From Pseudomonas guariconensis (lineage in GTDB: Bacteria; Pseudomonadota; Gammaproteobacteria; Pseudomonadales; Pseudomonadaceae): a stretch of DNA of 64,000 bases. A model generated the notes under the pieces. The model saw only the letters and a list, made by a program, of their open reading frames with translations, searched no databases and had not been told where the DNA came from. A program made the translations under genes and the position numbers. Position 1 is the stretch's first letter, and each line of letters opens with the position of its first letter. Positions 46,325 through 54,406 of the stretch are shown one piece after another. Where the stretch lies: assembly GCF_024127895.1 (NCBI RefSeq), contig NZ_JAMYBK010000009.1, forward strand, positions 112,824 through 176,823. The letters are read 5' to 3'.

Positions 46325-48025
46325 TCACTCCTCCCGTACGGCTTGCCGCTGCCTGTTGCGCCACACCCGGTACGCCCGGATCCCCGCCCGCACCGAGCCG
46401 AACAGTAGTTTGTCCTCCATCTCCCGCGCCATCCCCGAGCGCACCAGCATGCGCAGGAAGGGGCCACGGGCGCGGGCGATGCTGAAGTGGATGCCCTGGG
46501 CGGCGAGGGTATCGCGTACTTCGCGCAGGGCGGCGATGCCGCTGACGTCGATGCGGGTCACCGCCTCGGCGTCGAACAGTACGGCCTGGGGCTTGCTCTC
46601 CTGCTGCACGGCGTCGAGCAGGCGCATCTTGAAGTAGTCGGCGTTGAAGAACAGGATCGCGTCGTCGAAGCGGTACACCACCAGGCCTGGGACGGTGCGG
46701 GCGTCGGGGTGGTGGCGGATGTCGACCTGGCCTTCGATACCGGGCGCCCAGCCGAGCACGGCGTCGGTGGGCTGGTAGATGCTGTACAGCAGGCGCAGGA
46801 TCGCCAGGGTCACGGCGAAGATGATGCCCGGCAACACGCCCAGGCCGAGCACGCCCACGGTGGTCAGCAGGCACAGGCAGAACTCGAAGCGGCTGAGCCT
46901 GTAGATCTTGCCCAGGGACTTCACATCGATCAGCCCCCAGCCGGCCATCAGCAGCACGGCGCCCAGGGCGGCCTGGGGAATCCAGGCCATGGGCGCGGTG
47001 AAGAACAGCAGGATCAAGGCGATCACCAGCGCGGCGATGATGCCCACCAATTGGCTCTTGCCGCCGACCATGTCGTTGACCGCGGTCCGCGAATCGGCGC
47101 CGCTGATGGCGAAGCCCTGGGAGATCCCGGCGGCCAGGTTGCTGACGCCAAGGGCGACGAACTCATGGTTGGCGTTGAGCGCGTAGCCGTGGCGGGCGGC
47201 GAAGCTGCGGGCGGTGAGCATGGCGCTGCAGAAGCTCACCGTGGCGATACCCAGGGCATCGCGCAGCAGGCTCTTGGTTTCCGCCAGGTTGCTCTGCGGC
47301 CAGGCCAGCTCCGGGATACCCGCCGGCACCGGGCCGAGGATGGCCACGCCGAAACGGTCCAGGCCGAACAGCCCCGCCAGCAGGGTGAACAGCGCCACCG
47401 TCAGTAGCGCCGCGGGCAGGCGCGGATAACGGCGCGGCAGCCAGATCAGCAGGCCTAGGCCGGCCAGGCCGATGGCCAGGGTCAGCCAGTGGATCTCACC
47501 CAGACGCTGGAGGAAGTCGAGCAAGCTGAGGATGAAACCGTCGCCTTCGATCCTGAACCCCACCACCTTGCTCAATTGCCCGGCGATCAGGCTCAGGCCG
47601 ATGCCGTTGAGGTAGCCGATCAGGATCGGCCGCGAGAAGAAACTGGCGATGAACCCGGCCCGGGCCACCCCGGCGGCGATCAGCATCAGCCCCACCAGCA
47701 CGGTGACGATCACCGCCAGCTCGGCGGTGCGCTGCGTATCGCCCATGGCCAGCGGCGCCACGGCGCCGGCGATCATGGCGCAGGTCGCCGCGTCCGGGCC
47801 GACCATCAATTTCCGCGAACTGCCGATCAGGGCGTAGACCATCATCGGCAGCACGCAGGCATACAGCCCGTATTGTGGCGGCAGACCGACGATCTGGGCA
47901 TAGGCGATGGCGATGGGAATCTGGATCGCGGCCACGGACAGGCCTGCCTGCAGGTCGGCATGGAACCACTCGCGGCGGTAGTGGAGGAGGTTGGCCAGGC
48001 CGGGTAGCCAGCGGGAGAGAAACAT
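46325..48025 (-). CDS. SulP-family anion transporter with STAS domain
   Basis: A 566-residue SulP (SLC26-type) inner-membrane transporter, for sulfate, bicarbonate or another dicarboxylate/anion. SulP marks are LQAGLSVAAIQIPIAIAYAQ (about 25-44), SSRKLMVGPDAATCAMIAG and GYLNGIGLSLIAGQLSK. The cytosolic STAS domain begins near 430 (VPGLVVYRFDDAILFFNADYF, VLFDAEAVTRIDVSGIAAL). The start at 48025 (MFLSRWLPGLANLL) follows AAAGGA; a frame opening at 48109 adds 28 weakly supported residues. The substrate is not evident. Confidence 0.85.
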   Translation of the reverse strand: MFLSRWLPGLANLLHYRREWFHADLQAGLSVAAIQIPIAIAYAQIVGLPPQYGLYACVLPMMVYALIGSSRKLMVGPDAATCAMIAGAVAPLAMGDTQRTAELAVIVTVLVGLMLIAAGVARAGFIASFFSRPILIGYLNGIGLSLIAGQLSKVVGFRIEGDGFILSLLDFLQRLGEIHWLTLAIGLAGLGLLIWLPRRYPRLPAALLTVALFTLLAGLFGLDRFGVAILGPVPAGIPELAWPQSNLAETKSLLRDALGIATVSFCSAMLTARSFAARHGYALNANHEFVALGVSNLAAGISQGFAISGADSRTAVNDMVGGKSQLVGIIAALVIALILLFFTAPMAWIPQAALGAVLLMAGWGLIDVKSLGKIYRLSRFEFCLCLLTTVGVLGLGVLPGIIFAVTLAILRLLYSIYQPTDAVLGWAPGIEGQVDIRHHPDARTVPGLVVYRFDDAILFFNADYFKMRLLDAVQQESKPQAVLFDAEAVTRIDVSGIAALREVRDTLAAQGIHFSIARARGPFLRMLVRSGMAREMEDKLLFGSVRAGIRAYRVWRNRQRQAVREE

Positions 48026-48230
48026 GCGCAGTCCTTTCGAAATGTTTCGCAGTGCTTCGAGCATATGCGCCCGAAGCCGTTTCGCTTGCAAGTGGAATCC
48101 AGAGGGCATTCAAGCCGATCGGCGAAGAGATGGCCAGAGGCCATATAACGAAAGGAGGGCACGAAAAAAGGAGCAGAAGCTCCTTTTGACAGGCGATGAC
48201 GCTGCTGGAACGTCATGCGGGAAAGCGATA

Positions 48231-48304
48231 TGGAGCGGGTGATGGGAATCGAACCCACGCTAGCAGCTTGGGAAGCTGCAGTTCTGCCATTGAACTACAC
48301 CCGC
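48231..48304 (-). tRNA. tRNA-Gly (anticodon CCC)
   Basis: The minus strand folds into a full cloverleaf: acceptor GCGGGTG/CACCCGC, an anticodon stem GCAGC/GCTGC with loop TTCCCAA (anticodon CCC) and T-arm GGGTTCGATTCCC. The CCA end is encoded (48231..48233 in complement). It reads GGG codons. Confidence 0.92.
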
Positions 48305-48418
48305 TTCGGAGCCCGACTTTTTACCAGAACCCTCGCGCCATGAGAAGCCCGAGTTGTAAAAAGACCTGTCGACGCCCCGTAGCCTGCGGGTGCTGGAGGC
48401 TACGGGACGCCGAGACGG

Positions 48419-49303
48419 TCAGATGGCCAATGCATGCTGCCCCTGTACGTACGGGTGGCGTTGACGGGGCGCACGCACGGTTGGCTTGAGGAAGCCGAGC
48501 ATGGCGGTGCGGGTATCTTCACAGGCGCTCTTGTGCTCCATGTCGAGGAAGTGGCCGGCGTCGCGGATCACGCTGAAGTGGCTTTGCTGCACATGCTGGC
48601 CGAACTGCCGGGCATCCTCGACGGTGGTGTACTCGTCACGCTCGCCATTGATGAACAGCACCGGGATGTCGATGTTGTGCGCGGCCTTCAGTGCCCGCTG
48701 CAGGTCATGCTGCAGCACCTGGTTGATGTGGAAGTGCATCTGCGCGTACTCGTGGCTGTCGAGGCTGCTGACGTGGCGGTAGTTGAAGCGCTTGAACAGC
48801 GACGGCAGGTACTTGCCGATGGTGTCGTTGACCAGGTTGCCCACCTGGTAGCGGTCGCAGGCGGCCAGGTACTGGCAACCGCGCTCCAGGTAGTCGCGCA
48901 TGGGTTCGTTGATCACCGGCGAAAACGAACTGACGATGGCCTTGCGTACCCGTCGCGGCTGGTACGCAAGGGCCAGCAGTGCGCAGGCGCCGCCCCAGGA
49001 AAAGGACATCACGTGGTCGGCCTGGAAGTGCTCGATCAGCTCGAGGAGGATATGCGCCTCGGTCTCCTTGGTGATCAGCCGTTCCTGGCGGTTGTGCGGC
49101 TTGGACTTGCCAGCGTAGGGCTGGTCGTACAGCACGACATTGAACTGCGGGTGCAGGCTGCGCACCGTCTGGGCAAAGGAGGCCGTGGTGGCCAGGGAGC
49201 CGTTGATCAGGATGATCGTCTTCTCGGCGGCTTCGGCGCGATGGAACTCCGTGTAAACCCGGTACTGACCTTGGATATCAAGCACAGCGATTTCTGGCCT
49301 CAT
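48419..49303 (-). CDS. phaG: PhaG, (R)-3-hydroxyacyl-ACP thioesterase/transacylase
   Basis: A 294-residue alpha/beta-hydrolase-fold protein almost identical in pattern to P. putida PhaG, which links fatty-acid synthesis to medium-chain polyhydroxyalkanoate by taking (R)-3-hydroxydecanoyl groups from ACP. Ser102 in MSFSWGGA is the nucleophile; the HX4D motif described for PhaG is His177-VSSL-Asp182; the late His is in AGHFLDMEH. RhlA of rhamnolipid synthesis is the close relative and would be the alternative, but length and the N-terminus MRPEIAVLDIQGQYRVYTEF favour PhaG. It is unlinked to the phaC cluster, as in KT2440. Confidence 0.92.
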   Translation of the reverse strand: MRPEIAVLDIQGQYRVYTEFHRAEAAEKTIILINGSLATTASFAQTVRSLHPQFNVVLYDQPYAGKSKPHNRQERLITKETEAHILLELIEHFQADHVMSFSWGGACALLALAYQPRRVRKAIVSSFSPVINEPMRDYLERGCQYLAACDRYQVGNLVNDTIGKYLPSLFKRFNYRHVSSLDSHEYAQMHFHINQVLQHDLQRALKAAHNIDIPVLFINGERDEYTTVEDARQFGQHVQQSHFSVIRDAGHFLDMEHKSACEDTRTAMLGFLKPTVRAPRQRHPYVQGQHALAI

Positions 49304-49689
49304 GTCATCGACTCCTGGCGCAAAAAGGGTATTCGCGTCACCTAGGGTGCACGTTCTTCATGACAGGTAGGCATACGCCTCGAAGAGAAACCGGAGCCCT
49401 TGTGTCGATCCTTGGCACGCGTGTCGACGGTATTGTTTTAGGTGGGCAATCTGCCGTGCCCCAGGGCATCGAGGCCCCGGGTGGCCGGCAAAAAGGTGTC
49501 TTGGACTGCGGTTGTGACCGATAAGTCACATGCAGACCGACGAGTTAGGATTCAAGCAGCAGGGGCGGGATCCTGCAAGTGCCGTTCGGGGAATCCTGCG
49601 GGGAAAACCGCTGGGCGGTCGTTTGGGGAATGCCGGTCAATCCAGGGGCCTTGTAGTCCGAGGGCTGCAGCAGCCCCATCCCCATCCGT
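49304..49689. other. 386-bp upstream region of phaG
   Basis: No gene is convincing here. It should hold the phaG promoter (leftward). A palindrome TGTGAC-cgataa-GTCACA lies at 49513..49530, about 210 bases from phaG; its 8-base core spacing (TGTGA-N8-TCACA) is too wide for a standard Crp/Vfr site. A GGGCTG-cag-CAGCCC hairpin at 49662..49676 probably ends the convergent-side pseudouridine synthase gene. Confidence 0.5.
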
Positions 49690-50382
49690 TCAGACCGAAG
49701 CGATCTCCTGCTCGGTGAGTTCGCGGAACTCACCCGGCGCCAGGGCAGGGTCGAGCTGGATAGGCCCCATGCATTCGCGGTGCAGCCCGACCACCTTGTT
49801 CTGGAAGTGGCCGAACATGCGCTTGACCTGGTGATAACGCCCCTCGACGATCGCCAGGCGTGCCTGGCGCGGCCCGAGGATGTCCAGCCGGGCGGGCTGG
49901 GTGGTGAGGTTTTCGAAGGCGAAGTAGAAGCCTTCGTGGAACTTGGCGACATAGTGCTTGCCGATCTCGTCCTCGGTCTGGACGTGGTAGACCTTGGGCA
50001 GCTTGGTACCAGGCTGGGTCAGGCGGCGCGACCATTGTCCGTCGTTGGTCAGGATCATCAGCCCGGTGGTGTTGTAGTCCAGGCGCCCGGCGATGTGCAG
50101 GTCGCCGCGCAGCCCAGCGGGCAGCAGGTCGAGCACCGTGCGGTGCCGTGGGTCCTGGGTCGCGCTGACGTAACCGGCGGGCTTGTGCAGCATCAGGTAG
50201 CGCGCCGGGTGGCCGGCCTGGAGCACTTGGCCGTCCACCTCGATGCGGTCGAACGCACGGACCTCATGACGGGGGTCGCTCACCACCGCATCGCCCACGC
50301 GGACACGCCGCTGGACCAGCAGCAGGCGGACCTGCTGGCGGTTGTAGCAGGGGTGGTTGGCGAGGAAACGGTCTAGGCGCAT
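49690..50382 (-). CDS. rsuA: 16S rRNA pseudouridine(516) synthase, RsuA-type
   Basis: A 230-residue pseudouridine synthase of the RsuA branch. An S4-like N-terminal RNA-binding domain (MRLDRFLANHPCYNRQQV, VVSDPRHEVRAFDRIEVDG) precedes the catalytic domain with MLHKPAGYVSATQD and the catalytic Asp in AGRLDYNTTGLM. EGRYHQVKRMF is the RsuA/RluB-type motif. The start at 50382 is chosen since the frame upstream is an arginine-rich artefact. RluE/RluF types are alternatives, but the S4 domain and length fit RsuA best. Confidence 0.85.
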   Translation of the reverse strand: MRLDRFLANHPCYNRQQVRLLLVQRRVRVGDAVVSDPRHEVRAFDRIEVDGQVLQAGHPARYLMLHKPAGYVSATQDPRHRTVLDLLPAGLRGDLHIAGRLDYNTTGLMILTNDGQWSRRLTQPGTKLPKVYHVQTEDEIGKHYVAKFHEGFYFAFENLTTQPARLDILGPRQARLAIVEGRYHQVKRMFGHFQNKVVGLHRECMGPIQLDPALAPGEFRELTEQEIASV

Positions 50383-50411
50383 GGCGGCAGGTCGGGAGAA
50401 AAGAGCGCAGT

Positions 50412-50621
50412 CTAGCGCCGCGTTGCTTCGGCGTGCTCGCTGAGCGACGCGCAGCGAGGGCACAGGCAGGCCTTGTCGCGCAGTTCGGCGGGCACGGCCT
50501 GGAGCGCGGCTGGGTCGATGGTCACCGCGAAGCACCAGCAGTTCTGCGTGGCGCTACGAGGGTCGGCCAGGCTGCACTGGTTGAGTGCGCCACAGGCGGG
50601 GCAGTGCTGTTGGTCATTCAT
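50412..50621 (-). CDS. cysteine-rich CWC-family small protein
   Basis: A 69-residue protein fitting the cysteine-rich CWC family (unknown function). It has CPACGALNQCSLADP near the start, CWC in the middle (NCWCFAVTIDP) and CLCPRC near the end, probably a metal-binding set. The start at 50621 (MNDQQHCPAC) is the family start; an upstream ATG at 50645 is possible. It lies 29 bases upstream of the pseudouridine synthase start on the same strand, so they are likely co-transcribed. Confidence 0.72.
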   Translation of the reverse strand: MNDQQHCPACGALNQCSLADPRSATQNCWCFAVTIDPAALQAVPAELRDKACLCPRCASLSEHAEATRR

Positions 50622-50838
50622 GTTGCGATCATCGGGCTGGTACATCTTGCGCCGGAGTATATCCGAAGGGGAGGGAGGAGGCGGCGTCGCTTGGGCGGGA
50701 CGGACAAGCTGTTTCAAGTTATTGCAAAAATGGCACTGTACCTGGGCGCGACGGTCTTATTCGATGTCGATGAACGCTTATCCGTCGACGCTCGCCAGCG
50801 CCGCTGGGTCGGGCACTCCAGCGGTCCAGGAGGCCGCC

Positions 50839-51276
50839 ATGTACCGTCGAATGCTGCTGATCGCCCTGCTGGGCCTGTTGACCACCGCCTGCGCACCCTA
50901 CCATGGGGGCGGGGGGTATTACCGCACGGACTACTACACCAGCGATCGCTATGCTTATCCGGGCCATTACCGCTACGACCGCTATTACGTCGCGCCGCAA
51001 CCGCGCTACTACTACCAGCCCGCGCCACGTTACTACCGGCCGGCGCCCGCACCGCACTACAAGCCCTATCCACCGCCTGTCGTGAAGCAATGGCACGGTA
51101 ACCCGCATCATGACTACGGCAACCGCCATCGCTACGATTACGGCCGGGATCGGGACCGGCATGATTACCGCAACGACAACCGGCGCTACCAGAACGAGCG
51201 CTGGCACTCCAATGGCCGGGGCGAAGACAAGCGCCGACCTGATGGCCGGCAGGGGGACCGTAACTGGCGGCGTTGA
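50839..51276 (+). CDS. Tyr/Arg/His-rich lipoprotein
   Basis: A 145-residue exported lipoprotein with lipobox LTTAC (Cys18) after MYRRMLLIALLGL. The mature chain is extremely rich in Tyr, Arg, Pro, His and Asn (YYRTDYYTSDRYAYPGHYRY, DYGRDRDRHDYRNDN), so it is very basic and likely disordered. The start at 50839 follows a strong AGGAGG site (50828..50833). It is divergent from the CWC gene. I do not recognise a function; similar low-complexity proteins occur in pseudomonads. Confidence 0.72.
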   Translation: MYRRMLLIALLGLLTTACAPYHGGGGYYRTDYYTSDRYAYPGHYRYDRYYVAPQPRYYYQPAPRYYRPAPAPHYKPYPPPVVKQWHGNPHHDYGNRHRYDYGRDRDRHDYRNDNRRYQNERWHSNGRGEDKRRPDGRQGDRNWRR

Positions 51277-51376
51277 GGCCAATGCCCGGCAGTCAGGTAG
51301 CGGCCTACCTGGATGTCAAAAACCACGGAATCCCCCACAGGCCATGGCGTGCCGCCATGGCCTGGAGGAAACTTGC

Positions 51377-52483
51377 TCACCCTAGGTCGGCCAACGGATG
51401 CCGCCCCTCCCACACCTTGGCGAAATGCGCCTCGACCACCGCGGCCGGGACCTGGGCGATGTCCGGCCAGTGCCAGCGCGGCTGGTTGTCCTTGTCCAGC
51501 AGGCGCGCGCGCACGCCTTCGCTGAACTCTGGATGACGGCAGCAGTTCAGGCTCATGGTGTATTCCATCTGGAACACCTGGGCCAGGGACAGGTAGCGCG
51601 CCCGGCGGATCTGCTCCCATACCAGGTGCGCCGTCAGCGGGCAGCCCTCGTGCAGCCGCTGCCCGGCCTCGGCCAGCAGCGGGTCGGCATGCTGGCTCAA
51701 GCCGCACAGGGCGCGCCAGGCCGCCACCGGGTCGGCCACATCGAGCAAGGCATCGATCTGCTCCCGGCGCGGGAGCCACTGGGCCTCGGGCAATTCGGCG
51801 CAGGCCCGATGCTGCTCGGCCTTGAGCAGGCTGTTCAGTTGCAGGACGGTCTGCTCCTGCCAGTTCAGTTGCAGCAGTTCCTCGATCAACGCCTCCTGCT
51901 GGTATTCGCCGAGCAAGCGGTCGGCCAGGCCCAGGTCGAGGGCATCACGGGCATTGATCGGCGCGCCGGTCAGGCCGAGGAACAGGCCGAGCTTGCCCGG
52001 CAGGCGGGCGAGGAACCAACTGGCGCCGACATCCGGGTACAGGCCGATGCTGATCTCCGGCATGGCCAGCCGGCTGCTGGGGGTGACGATACGCACGCCG
52101 GCTCCCTGCAACAGGCCCATGCCGCCGCCCAGCACGTGGCCATGCCCCCAGCACAGCAGGGGCTTGGGGTAGGTGTGCAGGCGGTAGTCGAGCCGGTATT
52201 CGGCGGCGAAGAAGGTCGCGGCCAGCGCAGGCACGCTGCCAGGATGGTCACGGCAGGCATTGACCAGCGCTCGCACATCGCCGCCGGCGCAGAACGCCCT
52301 GGGGCCATTGCCGCGCACCAGTACGCAGACGATGCCAGGGTCACTGGCCCAGGCCCGCAGGTGCTCGTCGAGAACCTCGATCATTGGCAGGCTCAGGGCA
52401 TTGAGCGTCTTGGGCGCGTCCAGTGTGGCGATGCCGATGCGCGCGCCTTCGGCACCGGTGAGTACTTCGCAATGAATGGACAT
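51377..52483 (-). CDS. enoyl-CoA hydratase/3-hydroxyisobutyryl-CoA hydrolase family protein
   Basis: A 368-residue crotonase-fold protein of the ECH_2 branch, whose best-known members hydrolyse 3-hydroxyisobutyryl-CoA in valine breakdown. The oxyanion-hole stretch [16 protein letters not shown] (about 58-73) and [19 protein letters not shown] near 115 are present, with the acidic pair region [19 protein letters not shown]. The 120-residue C-terminal extension is normal for this branch. It is divergent from ung and has no acyl-CoA genes beside it, so the substrate is open. Confidence 0.82.
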   Translation of the reverse strand: MSIHCEVLTGAEGARIGIATLDAPKTLNALSLPMIEVLDEHLRAWASDPGIVCVLVRGNGPRAFCAGGDVRALVNACRDHPGSVPALAATFFAAEYRLDYRLHTYPKPLLCWGHGHVLGGGMGLLQGAGVRIVTPSSRLAMPEISIGLYPDVGASWFLARLPGKLGLFLGLTGAPINARDALDLGLADRLLGEYQQEALIEELLQLNWQEQTVLQLNSLLKAEQHRACAELPEAQWLPRREQIDALLDVADPVAAWRALCGLSQHADPLLAEAGQRLHEGCPLTAHLVWEQIRRARYLSLAQVFQMEYTMSLNCCRHPEFSEGVRARLLDKDNQPRWHWPDIAQVPAAVVEAHFAKVWEGRHPLADLG

Positions 52484-52609
52484 GGGCTACCTCACGCAAG
52501 TCATCGCACAAGTATGGTTCGCCAGTGGGATCGTGCCCGTCGTCGGTCGGATCGATTGACAAGGCCGGACGGCTTACCTAGTGTCGCGCCATTGTTTACG
52601 GATGGCCCC

Positions 52610-53302
52610 ATGACTGACGACGATCGCATCAAACTCGAACCCAGCTGGAAAGCCGCGCTGCGCGCCGAGTTCGACCAGCCTTACATGAAGCAGCTGCGTG
52701 AGTTCCTGCGCCAGGAATACGCTGCCGGCAAGGAGATCTACCCGCCGGGGCCGCTGATCTTCAATGCCCTGAATTCCACGCCACTGGACAAGGTGAAGGT
52801 GGTCATCCTCGGCCAGGACCCCTACCACGGCCCAGGCCAGGCCCATGGCCTGTGCTTCTCGGTGCAGCCGGGCGTGCCCACGCCGCCGTCGCTGGTGAAC
52901 ATCTACAAGGAACTGCAGCGCGACCTCAACCTGCCCATCCCCAACCATGGCTATCTGCAGAGCTGGGCCGACCAGGGCGTGTTGTTGCTCAACACCACCA
53001 TGACCGTGCAGCGCGGCAATGCTGCCTCGCACGCCAACGCCGGCTGGCAGCCGTTCACCGACCGCATCATCCAGGTGGTCAGCGAGCAGTGCGAGAACGT
53101 GGTGTTCCTGCTGTGGGGGGCCCATGCCCAGAGCAAGCAGAAGCTGATCGATGGCACCAAGCACCTGGTGCTCAAGTCGGTGCACCCGTCGCCGCTGTCG
53201 GCCTATCGCGGGTTCTTCGGTTGCGGGCATTTCAGCCGGGCCAACGGCTTCCTCGAACAGCGCGGGCTGGCGCCGATCGACTGGGCGTTGCCGCCGCTCT
53301 GA
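52610..53302 (+). CDS. ung: uracil-DNA glycosylase
   Basis: A 230-residue family 1 uracil-DNA glycosylase that removes uracil from DNA in base-excision repair. The water-activating loop is [10 protein letters not shown] (Asp70), with the Leu-intercalation loop [13 protein letters not shown] near 190. The start at 52610 ([14 protein letters not shown]) is preferred because the reading frame upstream is a long shadow of the divergent crotonase gene. Length and motifs are those of bacterial Ung. Confidence 0.96.
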   Translation: MTDDDRIKLEPSWKAALRAEFDQPYMKQLREFLRQEYAAGKEIYPPGPLIFNALNSTPLDKVKVVILGQDPYHGPGQAHGLCFSVQPGVPTPPSLVNIYKELQRDLNLPIPNHGYLQSWADQGVLLLNTTMTVQRGNAASHANAGWQPFTDRIIQVVSEQCENVVFLLWGAHAQSKQKLIDGTKHLVLKSVHPSPLSAYRGFFGCGHFSRANGFLEQRGLAPIDWALPPL

Positions 53303-53327
53303 TCCTGGATCCAGGGGGCTTTGTCAG

Positions 53328-53348
53328 TTGGGGCACGAAGCGCCCCAA
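53328..53348. terminator. hairpin between ung and the AbrB-type gene
   Basis: TTGGGGC (53328..53334) pairs with GCCCCAA (53342..53348), loop of 7. It sits between convergent genes and could serve both; the U-tracts are short. Confidence 0.55.
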
Positions 53349-53380
53349 ATGGCATTGGGCAAGCCCGCCGGCCTGGCGAA

Positions 53381-54406
53381 TCAGCCGTCGTTCCAGCGCC
53401 GGAACAACGGCTCGGCGAGAAACAGCACGAACAACAAGCGCATCACCTGCAGCGCCGTCACCAGTGGCACCGACAACTGCAAGGTCTCCGCCGTCAGGCT
53501 CATCTCGGCAATGCCGCCGGGCATCATGCCCAGGGTCAGCGAGCGCAGGTCCAGGTGGGTCAGCAGGCTCAAGGCCCAGGCCGCCGCAGCGGCGATGAGC
53601 ATGCTCAGCGCCGTGGCCAGCAGGGTGCGGCCGAGGAAGGACGGTGCGCGGCGGAAGAAGGCACGGTTGAAGTGGCAGGCCAGGCCGCTGCCGATCAGCC
53701 ATTGGCCGACCTGGCTGGCGCCCGGCGGCAGGGCGATCTGCAGGTTGCCCGCCAGGCTCGCGCAGGCGGCCACCAGCAGTGGACCGAACAGCCAGGGGTT
53801 GGGCTGGCGCAGGCGTTGCCAGCCCAGTGCGGCCAGTACCCCGAGCGGCGCGATCAGTGCCAGCCACCCCCAACTGACGCTGGCGGAATGGTTCAGCGGC
53901 ATGCCATCGCCGAGCAAGAACTTGAACAGCGCCGGCACGCACAACACTACCGCCAGCACCCGCAGGCTCTGGGCCGCGGCCACCTGGCTGAGCACCGCGC
54001 CGTTGCGCGCGCCAAGGTTGACCATCTCTCCCGAGCCGCCCGGCATGCTGGCGAAGAACGCCGTGGCACGGTCTTCGCCGGTGCGTCGTAGCAGCCATAC
54101 GCCGATCACCGCCGACAGGGTGGTGAACAGCGCACCGAAGAAGATCAGGGCGAAGTGCCCGGCCACCTGCTCGATCACCGCTGGGGTGAAGTGCAGGCCA
54201 ATGCCGATGCCGATGATCCACTGGCCGCATTTGCGGCCATTGGGGATTTCCGTCAACTGCCAGGGCGTCAGGCAGCGCACCAGGATGATCGCCAGCAGCG
54301 AGCCGACCATCCACGGCAAGGGCCAGCCGACCTTGCTGGCGAGAAACCCGCCAGCAAGGCCGACCAGCCCGGTGGCCCAGAACAGCGGCAACGACCGGTC
54401 AGGCAT
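53381..54406 (-). CDS. AbrB-family inner-membrane protein
   Basis: A 341-residue membrane protein of the AbrB duplication family (not the Bacillus AbrB regulator). Two similar halves can be seen: LPWMVGSLLAIILVRCL ... GRKCGQWIIGIGIGLHFTPAV and PWLFGPLLVAACASL ... ASQVGQWLIGSGLACHFNRAF; each continues to a glycine-rich FFASMPGGSGEM or GMMPGGIAEM. About ten membrane helices. Its start overlaps the tctA end by 8 bases, so it belongs to the tct operon, where it may act on or regulate a carboxylate. Function unknown. Confidence 0.78.
   Translation of the reverse strand: MPDRSLPLFWATGLVGLAGGFLASKVGWPLPWMVGSLLAIILVRCLTPWQLTEIPNGRKCGQWIIGIGIGLHFTPAVIEQVAGHFALIFFGALFTTLSAVIGVWLLRRTGEDRATAFFASMPGGSGEMVNLGARNGAVLSQVAAAQSLRVLAVVLCVPALFKFLLGDGMPLNHSASVSWGWLALIAPLGVLAALGWQRLRQPNPWLFGPLLVAACASLAGNLQIALPPGASQVGQWLIGSGLACHFNRAFFRRAPSFLGRTLLATALSMLIAAAAAWALSLLTHLDLRSLTLGMMPGGIAEMSLTAETLQLSVPLVTALQVMRLLFVLFLAEPLFRRWNDG

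Noticed and set aside
49420..49440. TTGGCACG sequence upstream of phaG as a sigma-54 promoter
   Set aside because: It points away from phaG and lacks the GC element 10 bases after GG.
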